Source: Sphingomonas abietis
GTDB lineage: Bacteria; Pseudomonadota; Alphaproteobacteria; Sphingomonadales; Sphingomonadaceae
Reading direction: 5' to 3'
DNA length: 64,000 nucleotides
Assembly: GCF_027625475.1 (NCBI RefSeq)
Contig: NZ_CP115174.1
Span: 2,763,001-2,827,000, forward strand
A model generated the notes under the pieces. That model saw only the letters and a list, made by a program, of their open reading frames with translations. It made no database searches and was not told the origin of the DNA. Made by a program: the position numbers and the translations under genes. Shown one piece after another: positions 30,151 to 39,367 of this stretch (the stretch's first letter is position 1; each line of letters starts with the position of its first letter).

Positions 30151-31328
30151 CAGACCAATTCCACCGCCATCGAGGTCGCCTCGCCGCCGCCGAGGCAGAT
30201 CGATGCCAGCCCGCGCTTCAGGCCGTTGACCTGGAGGCCGTTGATCAGCGCGCCGAGGATGCGCGCGCCCGATGCGCCGACCGGATGGCCGAGCGCGCAG
30301 GCGCCGCCATGGATGTTGAGGATGTCGTGCGGGATGCCGAGATCGTGCATCGCGATCATCGCCACAGTGGCGAAGGCCTCGTTGACCTCGAACAGGTCGA
30401 CATCCTTGGTCGTCCAGCCGGCCTTCTCCAGCGCGCGGCGCGACGAGCCGACCGGGGCGGTGGTGAAATATTGCGGGGCCTGCGCGAAGGCGGCGTGGCT
30501 GACGACGCGCGCGATCGGCGTCACGCCGAGCTTCTCGGCGACGCTCATCCGGGTCATCACCAGCGCCGCCGCGCCGTCCGAGATCGAGGAGGCGTTGGCG
30601 GCGGTGATCGTGCCGTCCTTGGCGAAGGCGGGCTTGAGCGTCGGGATCTTGGCGACGTCGGCGTTGCGCGGCTGCTCGTCGCTGTCGATCACCACCTCGC
30701 CCTTGCGGGTCTTGACGGTGACGGGCACGATCTCGTTGGCCAGCTTGTCGGCATGGTCGATCGCGCGAGTCAGCGAGGCGATCGCGAACTCGTCCTGCTT
30801 CTCGCGGGTGAACTGATATTCCTGCGCCACGTCCTCGGCGAAATTGCCCATCAGCTTGCCCTGCTCGTAGACATCCTCGAGCCCGTCCAGGAACATGTGA
30901 TCGTAGAGCCTGTCATGGCCGATGCGCGCGCCGGCGCGATGCTTGAGGTTGAGGTAGGGCGCGTTGGTCATGCTCTCCATGCCGCCCGCGACGATGATAT
31001 CGGCGGAACCGGCGGCCAGCGTGTCGGAGGCCATGATCGCCGCCTGCATCGCCGATCCGCACATCTTGTTGATGGTCGTCGCCTCGACGCTGTGGGGCAG
31101 CCCGCCATAGATCGCCGCCTGCCGTGCCGGCGCCTGGCCGAGCCCGGCCGGCAGCACGCAGCCCATGTAGCAGCGCTCGATCTGCTCGGGTGTCAGGCCC
31201 GACCGCGCCACCGCGCCACGCACTGCGACGGCGCCCAGCTCGGTCGCCTTGAGCGAGGCCAGCTCGCCCAGCATGCTGCCCATCGGCGTGCGGGCGAAGG
31301 ACAGGAAAACGACGGGATCGGTGGACAT
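30150..31328 (-). CDS. Acetyl-CoA acetyltransferase (thiolase)
   Basis: 392-residue thiolase. The nucleophilic Cys lies in 'TTINKMCGSAMQAAIMA', the 'NIHGGACALGHPVGASGARI' box and terminal 'GLASICLGGGEATSMA' hold the other active-site His and Cys. Degrades or forms acetoacetyl-CoA; in this operon it could also work on 3-ketoacyl-CoAs from branched or odd-chain acids, which yield propionyl-CoA. It begins 10 bp after pccB. Confidence 0.92.
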   Translation of the reverse strand: MSTDPVVFLSFARTPMGSMLGELASLKATELGAVAVRGAVARSGLTPEQIERCYMGCVLPAGLGQAPARQAAIYGGLPHSVEATTINKMCGSAMQAAIMASDTLAAGSADIIVAGGMESMTNAPYLNLKHRAGARIGHDRLYDHMFLDGLEDVYEQGKLMGNFAEDVAQEYQFTREKQDEFAIASLTRAIDHADKLANEIVPVTVKTRKGEVVIDSDEQPRNADVAKIPTLKPAFAKDGTITAANASSISDGAAALVMTRMSVAEKLGVTPIARVVSHAAFAQAPQYFTTAPVGSSRRALEKAGWTTKDVDLFEVNEAFATVAMIAMHDLGIPHDILNIHGGACALGHPVGASGARILGALINGLQVNGLKRGLASICLGGGEATSMAVELV

Positions 31329-31338
31329 GCGATCGACC

Positions 31339-32865
31339 TCAAAGGGGAATATTGTCGTGCTTCTTCCACGGATTTTCGAGGCTCTTGTTCCTCAATTTCC
31401 GCAGGCCGAGGGCGATCCTGCGGCGGGTGGAATGCGGCATGATGATCTCATCGACGAAGCCCTTGGAGGCGGCGACGAACGGATTGGCGAAGCGCCGCTC
31501 ATATTCTGCGGTGCGCGCGGCGATCTCGTCGGCCGTCCTGCCGCGAAAGATGATCTCGACCGCGCCCTTGGCGCCCATCACCGCGATCTCGGCGGACGGC
31601 CAGGCATAGTTGAGATCGCCGCGCAGGTGCTTGGAGGCCATCACGTCATAGGCGCCGCCATAGGCCTTGCGGGTGATCACCGTGATCTTGGGCACCGTCG
31701 CTTCCCCGTAGGCGAAGAGCAATTTGGCGCCGTGGGTGATGATGCCGCCATGCTCCTGCGCGACGCCCGGCAGGAAGCCCGGCACGTCGACGAAGGTGAC
31801 GATCGGGATCTCGAAAGCGTCGCAGAAGCGCACGAAGCGCGCCGCCTTGCGCGATGAAGCGATGTCGAGCACGCCGGCCAGCGCCATCGGCTGGTTGGCG
31901 ACGATGCCGACGGTGCGGCCTTCGATGCGGCCGAAGCCGATGATGATGTTGCCCGCGAAATGCGGCTGGAGCTCGAAGAAATCGCCCTCGTCGACGGTCT
32001 TGGCGATCAGCTCGTGCATATCGTAAGGCAGGTTGGCCGACGCCGGGACCAGCGTGTCGAGGCTCGGCTCCAGCCGATCCCAGGGATCGTCGGTCGGCCG
32101 CTCTGGCGCGCCGGTGCGGTTGCTCTCGGGCAGGAAGTCGATGAAGTCGCGCGCCGCGAGTAGCGCCTCGACGTCATTCTCGAACGCGACGTCCGCCACG
32201 CCCGATTTGGTGGTGTGGGCGACCGCGCCGCCCAGTTCGTCCTGGGTCACCACCTCGTTGGTGACCGTCTTCACCACCTCCGGGCCGGTGATGAACATGT
32301 AGGACGAATCCTTCACCATGAAGATGAAGTCGGTCATCGCCGGCGAATAGACCGCGCCGCCCGCGCAGGGGCCCATGATCAGGCTGAGCTGCGGCACCAC
32401 GCCCGAAGCCAGCACGTTGCGCTGGAACACCTCGGCATAGCCGCCGAGCGAGGCGACGCCCTCCTGGATGCGCGCGCCGCCGCTGTCGTTGAGGCCGATC
32501 ACCGGCGCGCCGACCTTCAGCGCCATATCCATGATCTTGCAGATCTTCTGGGCGTGCCGTTCGGACAGCGAGCCACCGAACACGGTGAAATCCTGGCTGA
32601 ACACGAAGACCAGCCGGCCGTTGATCGTGCCGGAGCCGGTGACCACCCCGTCGCCGGCGATGTGGGTCTCGTCCATACCGAAATCGACGCAATTATGCTC
32701 GACGAACATGTCGAGCTCCTCGAACGAATTCTCGTCGAGGAGAATGTCCAGCCGTTCCCGCGCGGTCAGCCTGCCCTTGGCATGCTGCGCATCGATCCGG
32801 CGCTGACCGCCGCCCAGCTTCGCCTCGGCACGTCTCTGTTCGAGCTTCTCGAGGATCGTAGGCAT
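31339..32865 (-). CDS. pccB: Propionyl-CoA carboxylase beta (carboxyltransferase) subunit
   Basis: 508 residues, full length. '[20 protein letters not shown]', '[14 protein letters not shown]', '[12 protein letters not shown]' and '[19 protein letters not shown]' form the acyl-CoA and carboxybiotin oxyanion pockets typical of PccB. It transfers CO2 from biotin on PccA to propionyl-CoA. It is the first gene of the leftward operon, facing the pccR-type regulator across 113 bp of putative operator DNA. Confidence 0.95.
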   Translation of the reverse strand: MPTILEKLEQRRAEAKLGGGQRRIDAQHAKGRLTARERLDILLDENSFEELDMFVEHNCVDFGMDETHIAGDGVVTGSGTINGRLVFVFSQDFTVFGGSLSERHAQKICKIMDMALKVGAPVIGLNDSGGARIQEGVASLGGYAEVFQRNVLASGVVPQLSLIMGPCAGGAVYSPAMTDFIFMVKDSSYMFITGPEVVKTVTNEVVTQDELGGAVAHTTKSGVADVAFENDVEALLAARDFIDFLPESNRTGAPERPTDDPWDRLEPSLDTLVPASANLPYDMHELIAKTVDEGDFFELQPHFAGNIIIGFGRIEGRTVGIVANQPMALAGVLDIASSRKAARFVRFCDAFEIPIVTFVDVPGFLPGVAQEHGGIITHGAKLLFAYGEATVPKITVITRKAYGGAYDVMASKHLRGDLNYAWPSAEIAVMGAKGAVEIIFRGRTADEIAARTAEYERRFANPFVAASKGFVDEIIMPHSTRRRIALGLRKLRNKSLENPWKKHDNIPL

Positions 32866-32934
32866 CGCTCTCCTTTCTGGGCGGCGGTGGTGAAACGGCC
32901 ACTGCCCGGTCGCGCGACGGGAGGCAAATGTGGT

Positions 32935-32965
32935 TTTGTAAAGTTGCGAACACTCGATTTGTAAA
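32935..32965. promoter_or_regulatory. Candidate PccR operator between pccB and its regulator
   Basis: TTTGTAAA occurs twice in direct orientation, at 32935-32942 and 32958-32965, with a third related element GTTGCGAAC at 32943-32951 between them. PccR of Rhodobacter sphaeroides is reported to bind TTTGCAAA-type half-sites; these copies differ from that at one base. The block lies 14 bp before the regulator ATG and 70 bp before pccB, so it could control both. Confidence 0.5.
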
Positions 32966-32978
32966 ATATGCGGAGACG

Positions 32979-34385
32979 ATGCCCCGTTCCCTTCGCCCTC
33001 TTTATGCCGGAGCGCGCGTTCGCGAATTGCGCGGGCGGTTGCGGATCAGCCAATCGGCGATGGCGCAACGGCTCGGCATCTCGATCAGCTACCTCTCTCA
33101 GATCGAGACCGATGGTCGTCCGCTCACCGCGGCCGTATCGCTGGCGCTGGCTGCGGCCTTCCCGTCGGACTGGACCGGCGTCGATGAGGATGAGGGCGCC
33201 CGCTTGCTGGCAGGGCTGGCGGAAGCCGCCGCAGAGCCCCTTCTGCCCGAGCCGCCCCCCGAGCCCGAGGCGCTGGCCCGTGCCATCGAGCAGCAGCCCG
33301 CGCTCGCCCGCCGCTTCGTGGCACTGCACGCCGCCTGGCGCCGCGCCGAGGACCAATTGCAGCGGCTCGATGACGCGTATGACACCGGCACGGCGGCGGG
33401 CGGGCGACTGCCCTGGGACGAAGTGCGGGACTGGTTTCACGATGCCGGCAATTATGTCGACCTGATCGACGTGGCCGCAGAGACTATCGGCAACAGCCTC
33501 CAGCCTGGCGTCGAGGCGCTGGCCGAGCGGCTGCGCGATCGGCACCGCATCGAGCTGCGCGCGCAGACCGGCGATTCGTCGCCGCTGCGCGCTTATGATC
33601 CGGCACACCGCATCCTCACCCTCGATCCGGCACAGGTCGCCGAAAGCCGCGCTTTCCAGCTGGCCCACCAATTGGCCCGGATCGAATTGGCGGACGAGAT
33701 CGGCCAGATCCTCGCCCGCGCCACCATGCCCTCGATCGAGGCGAGCCGGCTGCTCGGCATCGGCCTCGCCAATTATGCCGCGGGCGCGATCCTGATGCCC
33801 TATGAGGCGTTCCGCGGCGAGGCGCGCCGGCTCCGCCACGATATCGATCGCCTGCGCCGCCGTTTCGGGGTGAGCTTCGAGCAGGCCTGCCATCGCCTCT
33901 CGACCCTCCAGCGTCCCGATGCGCGCGGGCTGGCCTTCTTCTTCTGCCGGGTCGACATGGCGGGTAACATCACCAAGCGCCATTCCGCCACCCGCCTGCA
34001 ATTCGCGCGCTTCGGCGGCGCCTGCCCGCTGTGGATCATGCACGAGGCGGTGGCGATTCCCGATCGCATCCTCACCCAGCTCGCCGAGATGCCCGAAGGC
34101 ACGCGCTACGTCGCGATCGCCAAGGGGCTGGTGAAGGAGAGCGGCAGCTATGATCGCCTGCCGCGCCGCTATGCGGTGGCGTTGGGCTGCGAGATCGGCG
34201 AGGCGGCCGATTTCGTCTATGCCGACCATCTCGACCTAGACCGCGCCGATTCCGCCACGCCGATCGGCATCTCCTGCCGCATCTGCCCGCGCGAGGATTG
34301 CGATCAGCGCGCCTTCCCGCCGTCCGGCCGGGCGCTGCGGGTCGATCCGGAACGGCGCGAGGTGGTGCCCTATCGATTCGATTAG
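32979..34385 (+). CDS. pccR: ScfR-family transcriptional regulator (PccR-like)
   Basis: 468 residues from ATG 32979 behind CGGAG. N-terminal XRE helix-turn-helix ('[20 protein letters not shown]', residues about 20-60), a middle IrrE/ImmA-like region without the HExxH zinc site ('[15 protein letters not shown]'), and a C-terminal DUF2083 domain with cysteines '[15 protein letters not shown]'. This is the layout of short-chain fatty acyl-CoA regulators such as PccR and RamB. Divergence from pccB strongly suggests control of the propionyl-CoA operon by an acyl-CoA ligand. Confidence 0.85.
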   Translation: MPRSLRPLYAGARVRELRGRLRISQSAMAQRLGISISYLSQIETDGRPLTAAVSLALAAAFPSDWTGVDEDEGARLLAGLAEAAAEPLLPEPPPEPEALARAIEQQPALARRFVALHAAWRRAEDQLQRLDDAYDTGTAAGGRLPWDEVRDWFHDAGNYVDLIDVAAETIGNSLQPGVEALAERLRDRHRIELRAQTGDSSPLRAYDPAHRILTLDPAQVAESRAFQLAHQLARIELADEIGQILARATMPSIEASRLLGIGLANYAAGAILMPYEAFRGEARRLRHDIDRLRRRFGVSFEQACHRLSTLQRPDARGLAFFFCRVDMAGNITKRHSATRLQFARFGGACPLWIMHEAVAIPDRILTQLAEMPEGTRYVAIAKGLVKESGSYDRLPRRYAVALGCEIGEAADFVYADHLDLDRADSATPIGISCRICPREDCDQRAFPPSGRALRVDPERREVVPYRFD

Positions 34386-34391
34386 GGAGAA

Positions 34392-34769
34392 TTAGAGAGC
34401 GATCGCCCGCAATTCGATCACGCGGATCTGGCCGATGCTGAAGCCGGCTTCACGCAATTCGCCGGTCTGGACATCGGGAAGATGATGACGATGGCGCGCC
34501 ACGACGAAGGCGCGGCGCAGTGCCTCCAGCCGGGGATCGGCAAGCGCGCGCTGCTCCTTGTTCAGCCCGAACAACCGCGTGAACAGGCGCTCCACCCTGC
34601 CCGGCGCCTCGATGCTGCCAAGGCTGTCGGTGCGCGCGAGTGCCATCACCTGCTCTTCGAGCGCGCTGAACTCGGCCGGCTCGACCGATTTGAGACGAAA
34701 CGGCTCGATCTCGACCGCCGAAAGCGCATCGGGCTCGATGTCGTCGCGGACGGATGCCCGATACGCCAT
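34392..34769 (-). CDS. Hypothetical cytoplasmic protein
   Basis: 125 residues from ATG 34769, chosen because AGGAGG lies six bases before it; eight further codons are open upstream. Acidic N-terminal half, then a helical segment rich in Arg, Leu and His ('LEALRRAFVVARHRHHLPD'). No signal peptide or membrane helix. Not recognised. It converges with the pccR-type gene (6 bp apart) and is divergent from a TetR gene across a palindromic operator, so it is the most likely TetR target. Confidence 0.6.
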   Translation of the reverse strand: MAYRASVRDDIEPDALSAVEIEPFRLKSVEPAEFSALEEQVMALARTDSLGSIEAPGRVERLFTRLFGLNKEQRALADPRLEALRRAFVVARHRHHLPDVQTGELREAGFSIGQIRVIELRAIAL

Positions 34770-34842
34770 ATGTGCCTCCTCGTCCTCGTCCAAAAGATTC
34801 TATCCGTCGCCAGACGGACCATGCCGTCGCTCTTGACCCGCG

Positions 34843-34854
34843 TACCGATCGGTA
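34843..34854. promoter_or_regulatory. Perfect 12-bp palindrome, likely TetR operator
   Basis: TACCGATCGGTA, in the divergent gap between the hypothetical gene (34769, minus) and the TetR gene (34891, plus). On the minus strand a consensus-like TTGACA (34856-34861) directly abuts it; on the plus strand TTGACC (34833-34838) precedes it. A site inside a promoter pair next to a TetR gene is a classical autoregulated operator arrangement. Confidence 0.6.
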
Positions 34855-34890
34855 ACACGCTGTCAAGCGCGACGACCGGGGAAATGCGAC

Positions 34891-35493
34891 GTGACGGGTG
34901 AACCCAGTATTGCTGAAACGCGGGATCGCAAAGATTGTGCGGCGCAACGTGTTTCCAAAACCGCGAAGCGCCTTTTCTACCAGCGCGGCATCCGCGCCGT
35001 CGGCGTCGAGGAGATCGTCAACCAGGCCGGCGTCACCAAGCCCAGCCTGTATCGCAGCTTCGGTTCCAAGGACGATCTGATCGTCAGGACGCTTGAGGAA
35101 CGCTTCGACCACAGCCTGGCCTGGCTCGATGATCTCGAGGCGCGCCTGCCCGACGACCCGCTCGGTCAGCTCCGGGCGATCATTGCGGGAATCGCCGAAC
35201 AGGCGACGAACCCACTCTATCGGGGCTGCCCGATCACCAATGCCGCCGTGGAATTTCCCGATGGCGACCATCCGGCCCGGCGGCTCGCGCTGCGATACAA
35301 GATCGCGATGCGGGCAAGACTGCTCCATATCGTCGAACGCCTGCCGGTGGACCAGCCTGACCTGCTGACGGACGGCCTGCTGTTGCTGTTCGAGGGCGCG
35401 CGGGCCAGCCGCCATACGTCCTGCGCCCGCGGGCCGGCCGCATCGCTGCGCCGGGTGGCAGAGGCGATGCTGGATTCCTTTCTGCCGGCCTGA
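34891..35493 (+). CDS. TetR/AcrR-family transcriptional repressor
   Basis: 200 residues from GTG 34891. Helix-turn-helix at about 23-60: 'RLFYQRGIRAVGVEEIVNQA' then 'VTKPSLYRSFGSKDDLI', an excellent match to TetR_N. The C-terminal domain contains 'RGCPITNAAVEFPD', common in TetR proteins of the YxaF/LmrA type, with a Cys that could sense electrophiles. The ligand is unknown. A 12-bp palindrome lies about 40 bp upstream. Confidence 0.88.
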   Translation: MTGEPSIAETRDRKDCAAQRVSKTAKRLFYQRGIRAVGVEEIVNQAGVTKPSLYRSFGSKDDLIVRTLEERFDHSLAWLDDLEARLPDDPLGQLRAIIAGIAEQATNPLYRGCPITNAAVEFPDGDHPARRLALRYKIAMRARLLHIVERLPVDQPDLLTDGLLLLFEGARASRHTSCARGPAASLRRVAEAMLDSFLPA

Positions 35494-35613
35494 TCCGCCA
35501 GCCCCGTCCGCTATCGCCGCTACGCGATCCTTATGCGGATCGGCGGATCGGCCCCTCGAACCCTTACGGCCATCGGGTCCAGACGAACGGCTGGAAACCA
35601 TCCCAACGAGGCC

Positions 35614-35916
35614 ATGGTGAAACGGTTCGATTCCCGCGCCCTGCGGCTGATTCCGCATCTTGCCGGCTTGGTCGTCCTCGCTGCCGCCTGGGCCAGCGGA
35701 CACGCTCTGGTGTCAGCGGGGATGGGTCATGCCGGGCACGAGCCCGCCCGCGTCTACATGCTCGCCCTGACGACCTTTCTGCTCGCGAGCGCGGGGGTTG
35801 CGCTGGCGACGATGGGGCAAGGGCTGTTCGGTCAGGTCGTGATATCCCGGCTGTGGCTTTCCTTTATACCGGCGGACTTCAAGGATGTGCGGCAACGCGA
35901 TCAGGACGACGCCTGA
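35614..35916 (+). CDS. Small hypothetical membrane protein
   Basis: 100 residues from ATG 35614 (GAGG two bases upstream; earlier in-frame ATG at 35533 gives an unlikely basic extension). Two hydrophobic helices, about 12-36 ('HLAGLVVLAAAWASGHALVS') and 48-78 ('VYMLALTTFLLASAGVALAT'), separated by a Gly/His-containing loop. No family recognised. It follows the TetR gene after 120 bp that hold nothing notable. The 295 bp downstream contain a 7-bp GGCCGGG/CCCGGCC hairpin at 36106-36125 but no gene. Confidence 0.5.
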   Translation: MVKRFDSRALRLIPHLAGLVVLAAAWASGHALVSAGMGHAGHEPARVYMLALTTFLLASAGVALATMGQGLFGQVVISRLWLSFIPADFKDVRQRDQDDA

Positions 35917-36211
35917 CCTTCGGCAAGGACCGCCCGAAAGCCGCCATCTGCGGCGCAGCCCCCGGGAAACGAAGCCTGTCCTCCGTGTGTCGCCCCTAGA
36001 AGAGTTCGATCTCGTCGTGAGCGAGCACGGGATGGCCTGTCGCGGCGCGCCACGATCGCCGATCGGCAGGAACGGGGAGCGCCTCTGCGGGTTTGTGACG
36101 ATGACGGCCGGGGCTCTTCCCGGCCAAGCCGCTCGTTTTCCGCCGACCCCCCGGACGCGTCGTGTTTTTCGCCCCCTCATGACTCGCACTCCATCACGAA
36201 GGCCCTGCCCG

Positions 36212-37021
36212 ATGCTGATCCGCGCCGGCTACGACATCCGATTCGAAGCCGATGGTCCGGTGCCGGTGCTGGCGCTGCTCAGCGTCCATCCATCGCGGCA
36301 GCGCGATCTGCGGACGACGCATCGCATCACCGCATCGCCCGACGTGCCGCTCTATGATTTCCTCGATGGCTTCGGAAATCTGTGTACCCGGATGACGATT
36401 CCCGCAGGCGGGATCGCTCTCTCCTGCGATATCCTGGTCGAGGATAGCGGCGAGCCCGACATCGTGGTGCCGGATGCGCCGCAGATGGCCATTGAGGATC
36501 TGCCGGACGAGGTGCTGCAATATCTCCTCGCCAGCCGCTACTGCGAGACCGACCGGCTGCTGGCCACCGCATGGTCGCTGTTCGGCAACACGCAGCCCGG
36601 CTGGGCGCGGGTGCAGGCGATCGTGGACTTCACCCACCATCATATCGCGTTCGGCTACCATCACGCCCGATCGAACAAGACGGCGTGGGATGCCTATCAG
36701 GAGCGCCAGGGCGTCTGCCGCGATTTCGCCCATCTCGCGATCACATTGTGCCGCTGCGTCAATATTCCGGCGCGCTACTGCACCGGCTATCTCGGCGACA
36801 TCGGCATCCCGCCGATCGACGCGCCGATGGACTTTTCGGCCTGGTTCGAAGTGTATCTCGGCGGCCGCTGGTACACGTTCGATGCCCGCCACAACCGCCC
36901 GCGCATCGGTCGCATCCTGATGGCGCGCGGTCGGGATGCCACCGATGCCGCGCTGACCACCCACTTCGGCCCCGCTTTGCTCACCCGCTTCGACGTCCAC
37001 ACGGACGATGTTACTGGATAG
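36212..37021 (+). CDS. Transglutaminase-like cysteine peptidase family protein
   Basis: 269 residues from ATG 36212. An N-terminal beta domain (1-150) precedes the transglutaminase core. The nucleophile Cys is in 'QERQGVCRDFAHLAITLCR', and the third member Asp in 'RWYTFDARHNRPRIGRIL'. Where many relatives read HAW before the E-x-Y strand, this one has 'MDFSAWFEVYL', i.e. Ser in place of the catalytic His. Such COG1305 proteins act as cytoplasmic proteases or amidases; the specific role is unknown. Open codons before 36212 look non-coding. Confidence 0.82.
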   Translation: MLIRAGYDIRFEADGPVPVLALLSVHPSRQRDLRTTHRITASPDVPLYDFLDGFGNLCTRMTIPAGGIALSCDILVEDSGEPDIVVPDAPQMAIEDLPDEVLQYLLASRYCETDRLLATAWSLFGNTQPGWARVQAIVDFTHHHIAFGYHHARSNKTAWDAYQERQGVCRDFAHLAITLCRCVNIPARYCTGYLGDIGIPPIDAPMDFSAWFEVYLGGRWYTFDARHNRPRIGRILMARGRDATDAALTTHFGPALLTRFDVHTDDVTG

Positions 37022-37036
37022 CGAGGCAAAGCCCGC

Positions 37037-37531
37037 TCAGGGGATCAGCGACGGCGGCAGCCGTGGCTTGACCACCTGCTTCAGCACGAACCCCGATTCC
37101 ATCCGCACCACGCCCGGCAGATGCGAAAGCTCGATCCGGTGGATCTCGGCGAAATGATCGAGCGATCGCGCCAGCACCGTCACCAGATAATCATCGGTTC
37201 CCGACATCAGATCGCACCGGACCACCGAGGGGCAGGCGCTCACCGCCTCCTCGAACGCCTGCAACGCCTCGGCCCGCTGGCTGCCCAATGCGATCTTGAT
37301 GTGGACGATCGTGCCGTGGCCCAGCCGCCGCAGATCAAGCTTCGCCTCATAGCCGGCGATGACCCCGCTTTCCTCCATCGCCGCCTGCCGGCGCGCGATC
37401 GCGGTCGGCGAACGGCCGATGGCCTCGCCCAGCGCATTCTGGGTGATGCGCCCGTTGCGCGACAGTTCGGCCAGCAATTGCCAATCCAGCGGATCGAGCG
37501 ACGGTTCGGATTCCTTCATGAAAACCGCCAT
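37037..37531 (-). CDS. Lrp/AsnC-family transcriptional regulator
   Basis: 164 residues: helix-turn-helix at about 18-60 ('LLAELSRNGRITQNALGEAI', 'SPTAIARRQAAMEESGVI'), then the RAM/AsnC ligand domain ('GTDDYLVTVLARSLDHFAEI', 'LSHLPGVVRMESGFVLKQV'). The gene is divergent from alanine dehydrogenase across 120 bp, the usual arrangement for an alanine-responsive activator (AldR-like). Ligand inferred from neighbour only. Confidence 0.9.
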   Translation of the reverse strand: MAVFMKESEPSLDPLDWQLLAELSRNGRITQNALGEAIGRSPTAIARRQAAMEESGVIAGYEAKLDLRRLGHGTIVHIKIALGSQRAEALQAFEEAVSACPSVVRCDLMSGTDDYLVTVLARSLDHFAEIHRIELSHLPGVVRMESGFVLKQVVKPRLPPSLIP

Positions 37532-37651
37532 CTACGATGCATAATGGCGACACCACAAAAATCTGCACCTGCTTTCGCCGAGAAACAGCGCGAATTTTGA
37601 CATATCCTGCTCGCAATCCAACCTGCTCTGCACTCAACAAGGAGGCACCTC

Positions 37652-38737
37652 ATGCTCGTCGGCGTTCCCAAGGAGATCAAGAATCACGAGTATCGCGTCG
37701 GGCTGACGCCGGGGGCGATCCGCGAATATGTCGCCCACGGGCATAGCGTGATCGTGGAGACCGGCGCGGGTGCCGGCATCGGTGCCTCCGATGATGTCTA
37801 CCGCGCCGCCGGCGCCGAGATCGTCGCCACCGCCGCCGACGTGTTCGCCCGTGCCGCCGTGGTGGTGAAGGTCAAGGAGCCGCAACCCTCCGAATGGGTG
37901 CAGCTGCGCCCCGACCAAATCCTGTTCACCTATCTCCACCTCGCCCCCGATCCGGAGCAGGCCAAGGGTCTGATGGCATCGGGCTGCACCGCCGTCGCCT
38001 ATGAGACCGTCACCGATGCGCTGGGCGGGCTCCCATTGCTCGCGCCGATGAGCGAAGTCGCCGGGCGGCTGTCGATCGAGGCGGCCGGCACAGCGCTCAA
38101 AGCGGTCTCCGGCGGGCGCGGCCTGCTGCTCGGCGGCGTGCCGGGCGTACCGGCTGCACGCGTGGTCGTGCTCGGCGGCGGCGTCGTCGGCACCCATGCG
38201 GCGCGCATGGCGGTCGGCCTCGGCGCCGAGGTGTCGATCGTCGATCGCTCGATCCCGCGCCTGCGCCAGCTCGACGAGCTGTTCGCCGGCCGGGTCCGCA
38301 CCCGCGTCTCGACCATCGCCTCGATCGAGGAGGAAATCTCCGCCGCCGACGTGGTGATCGGCGCGGTGCTGGTGCCGGGCGCATCCGCCCCCAAGCTCGT
38401 CACCCGCGCCATGCTCGGCCTGATGAAGCCGCGCGCGGTGCTGGTCGACGTCGCCATCGACCAGGGCGGATGCTTCGAGACGAGCCATGCGACCACCCAT
38501 GCCGATCCCACCTACGAGGTCGACGGCATCATCCATTATTGCGTGGCCAACATGCCCGGCGCGGTGCCGCTGACGTCGAGCCACGCGCTCAACAATGCGA
38601 CGCTGCCTTACGGCCTCGCGCTGGCCAAGGACGGCGCCGCGGCGTTCGACACCAATCCGGGCCTCAAGGAAGGCCTGAACGTGCAGGGCGGCCGGATCGT
38701 CAACAAGGTGGTCGCCGACAGCCTCCACTTCGCCTGA
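37652..38737 (+). CDS. ald: Alanine dehydrogenase
   Basis: 361 residues; ATG follows a strong AAGGAGG. NAD-dependent reversible oxidative deamination of L-alanine to pyruvate. 'GVPKEIKNHEYRVGLTPGAI' at the N-terminus, the NAD fold 'VVVLGGGVVGTHAARMAVGL', and 'VDVAIDQGGCFETSHATTH' and 'VANMPGAVPLTSSHALNNAT' are typical. Upstream TTGACA near 37596 may be its -35. Likely controlled by the divergent Lrp-type protein. Confidence 0.95.
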   Translation: MLVGVPKEIKNHEYRVGLTPGAIREYVAHGHSVIVETGAGAGIGASDDVYRAAGAEIVATAADVFARAAVVVKVKEPQPSEWVQLRPDQILFTYLHLAPDPEQAKGLMASGCTAVAYETVTDALGGLPLLAPMSEVAGRLSIEAAGTALKAVSGGRGLLLGGVPGVPAARVVVLGGGVVGTHAARMAVGLGAEVSIVDRSIPRLRQLDELFAGRVRTRVSTIASIEEEISAADVVIGAVLVPGASAPKLVTRAMLGLMKPRAVLVDVAIDQGGCFETSHATTHADPTYEVDGIIHYCVANMPGAVPLTSSHALNNATLPYGLALAKDGAAAFDTNPGLKEGLNVQGGRIVNKVVADSLHFA

Positions 38738-38791
38738 CGACCGAGCGGATGGGGCAGCCTCGGTTGCCCCGTCTGCCCGCCGACGAACCGA

Positions 38792-39367
38792 TCAGGAAGA
38801 TAGCCGCCGCGCCTCCGCAAGGTCCGCCTGCGTGTCCACGTCCATCAGCATGGCCGGCGGCCCTGAGATCAGCGTCGCCCGATCGAGCAAGGCACGCGCG
38901 CCTTTGTCCCCGGCCAGGATGCATAATGATTCGAAATGAACGCGGCCGAACAAGGCCGGCGGCATGGCGATGCCGCCATTGCTGGACGCGACGATGTCGG
39001 CCCCCTCTTCATAGCGCGCCAGCAACGCCTCGATATGGCTTGCGGTGACGCGGGGCATGTCGGCCAGCAGGATCAGGGCGGCATCGACGGCCTCGCCCAC
39101 CGCCTCGACCCCGAGCCGGATCGATCGCGCTTGGCCCAGCGCAGGCTCGTCGTTGACGACGATCTCGAAGCCCAGCCCCCGATAATCCGGCGATCCCGCC
39201 GCGATCACTGCGACCCTTTGCACAAAGCGGAGTGGAGCAAGGCGGCGTGCGACCTGAAGACCGAGCGGTACAGCGTCGAGCAGGGCCGTCAGCTTGTCCG
39301 CCGAACCGAAGCGCGTCGATTGCCCTGCCGCGAGCAACACCAGCGCAACCCGGTTCGCCGCGATCAT
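38792..39367 (-). CDS. Molybdenum cofactor cytidylyltransferase-like protein (MocA/NTP transferase)
   Basis: 191-residue MobA-like NTP-transferase fold: 'LVLLAAGQSTRFGSADKLTA' (nucleotide loop), 'ALGQARSIRLGVEAVG', 'ALILLADMPRVTASHIEALL'. MocA relatives add CMP to molybdopterin for xanthine-dehydrogenase-type enzymes. Its ATG overlaps the stop of xdhC, which supports this role. The C-terminal 'MLMDVDTQADLAEAR' is also family-like. No molybdo-hydroxylase gene is in the window. Confidence 0.85.
   Translation of the reverse strand: MIAANRVALVLLAAGQSTRFGSADKLTALLDAVPLGLQVARRLAPLRFVQRVAVIAAGSPDYRGLGFEIVVNDEPALGQARSIRLGVEAVGEAVDAALILLADMPRVTASHIEALLARYEEGADIVASSNGGIAMPPALFGRVHFESLCILAGDKGARALLDRATLISGPPAMLMDVDTQADLAEARRLSS

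Noticed and set aside
36106..36125. GGCCGGG/CCCGGCC hairpin as a terminator or riboswitch before the transglutaminase gene
   Set aside because: Short stem, no T-run and no conserved leader structure; chance is likely in GC-rich DNA.
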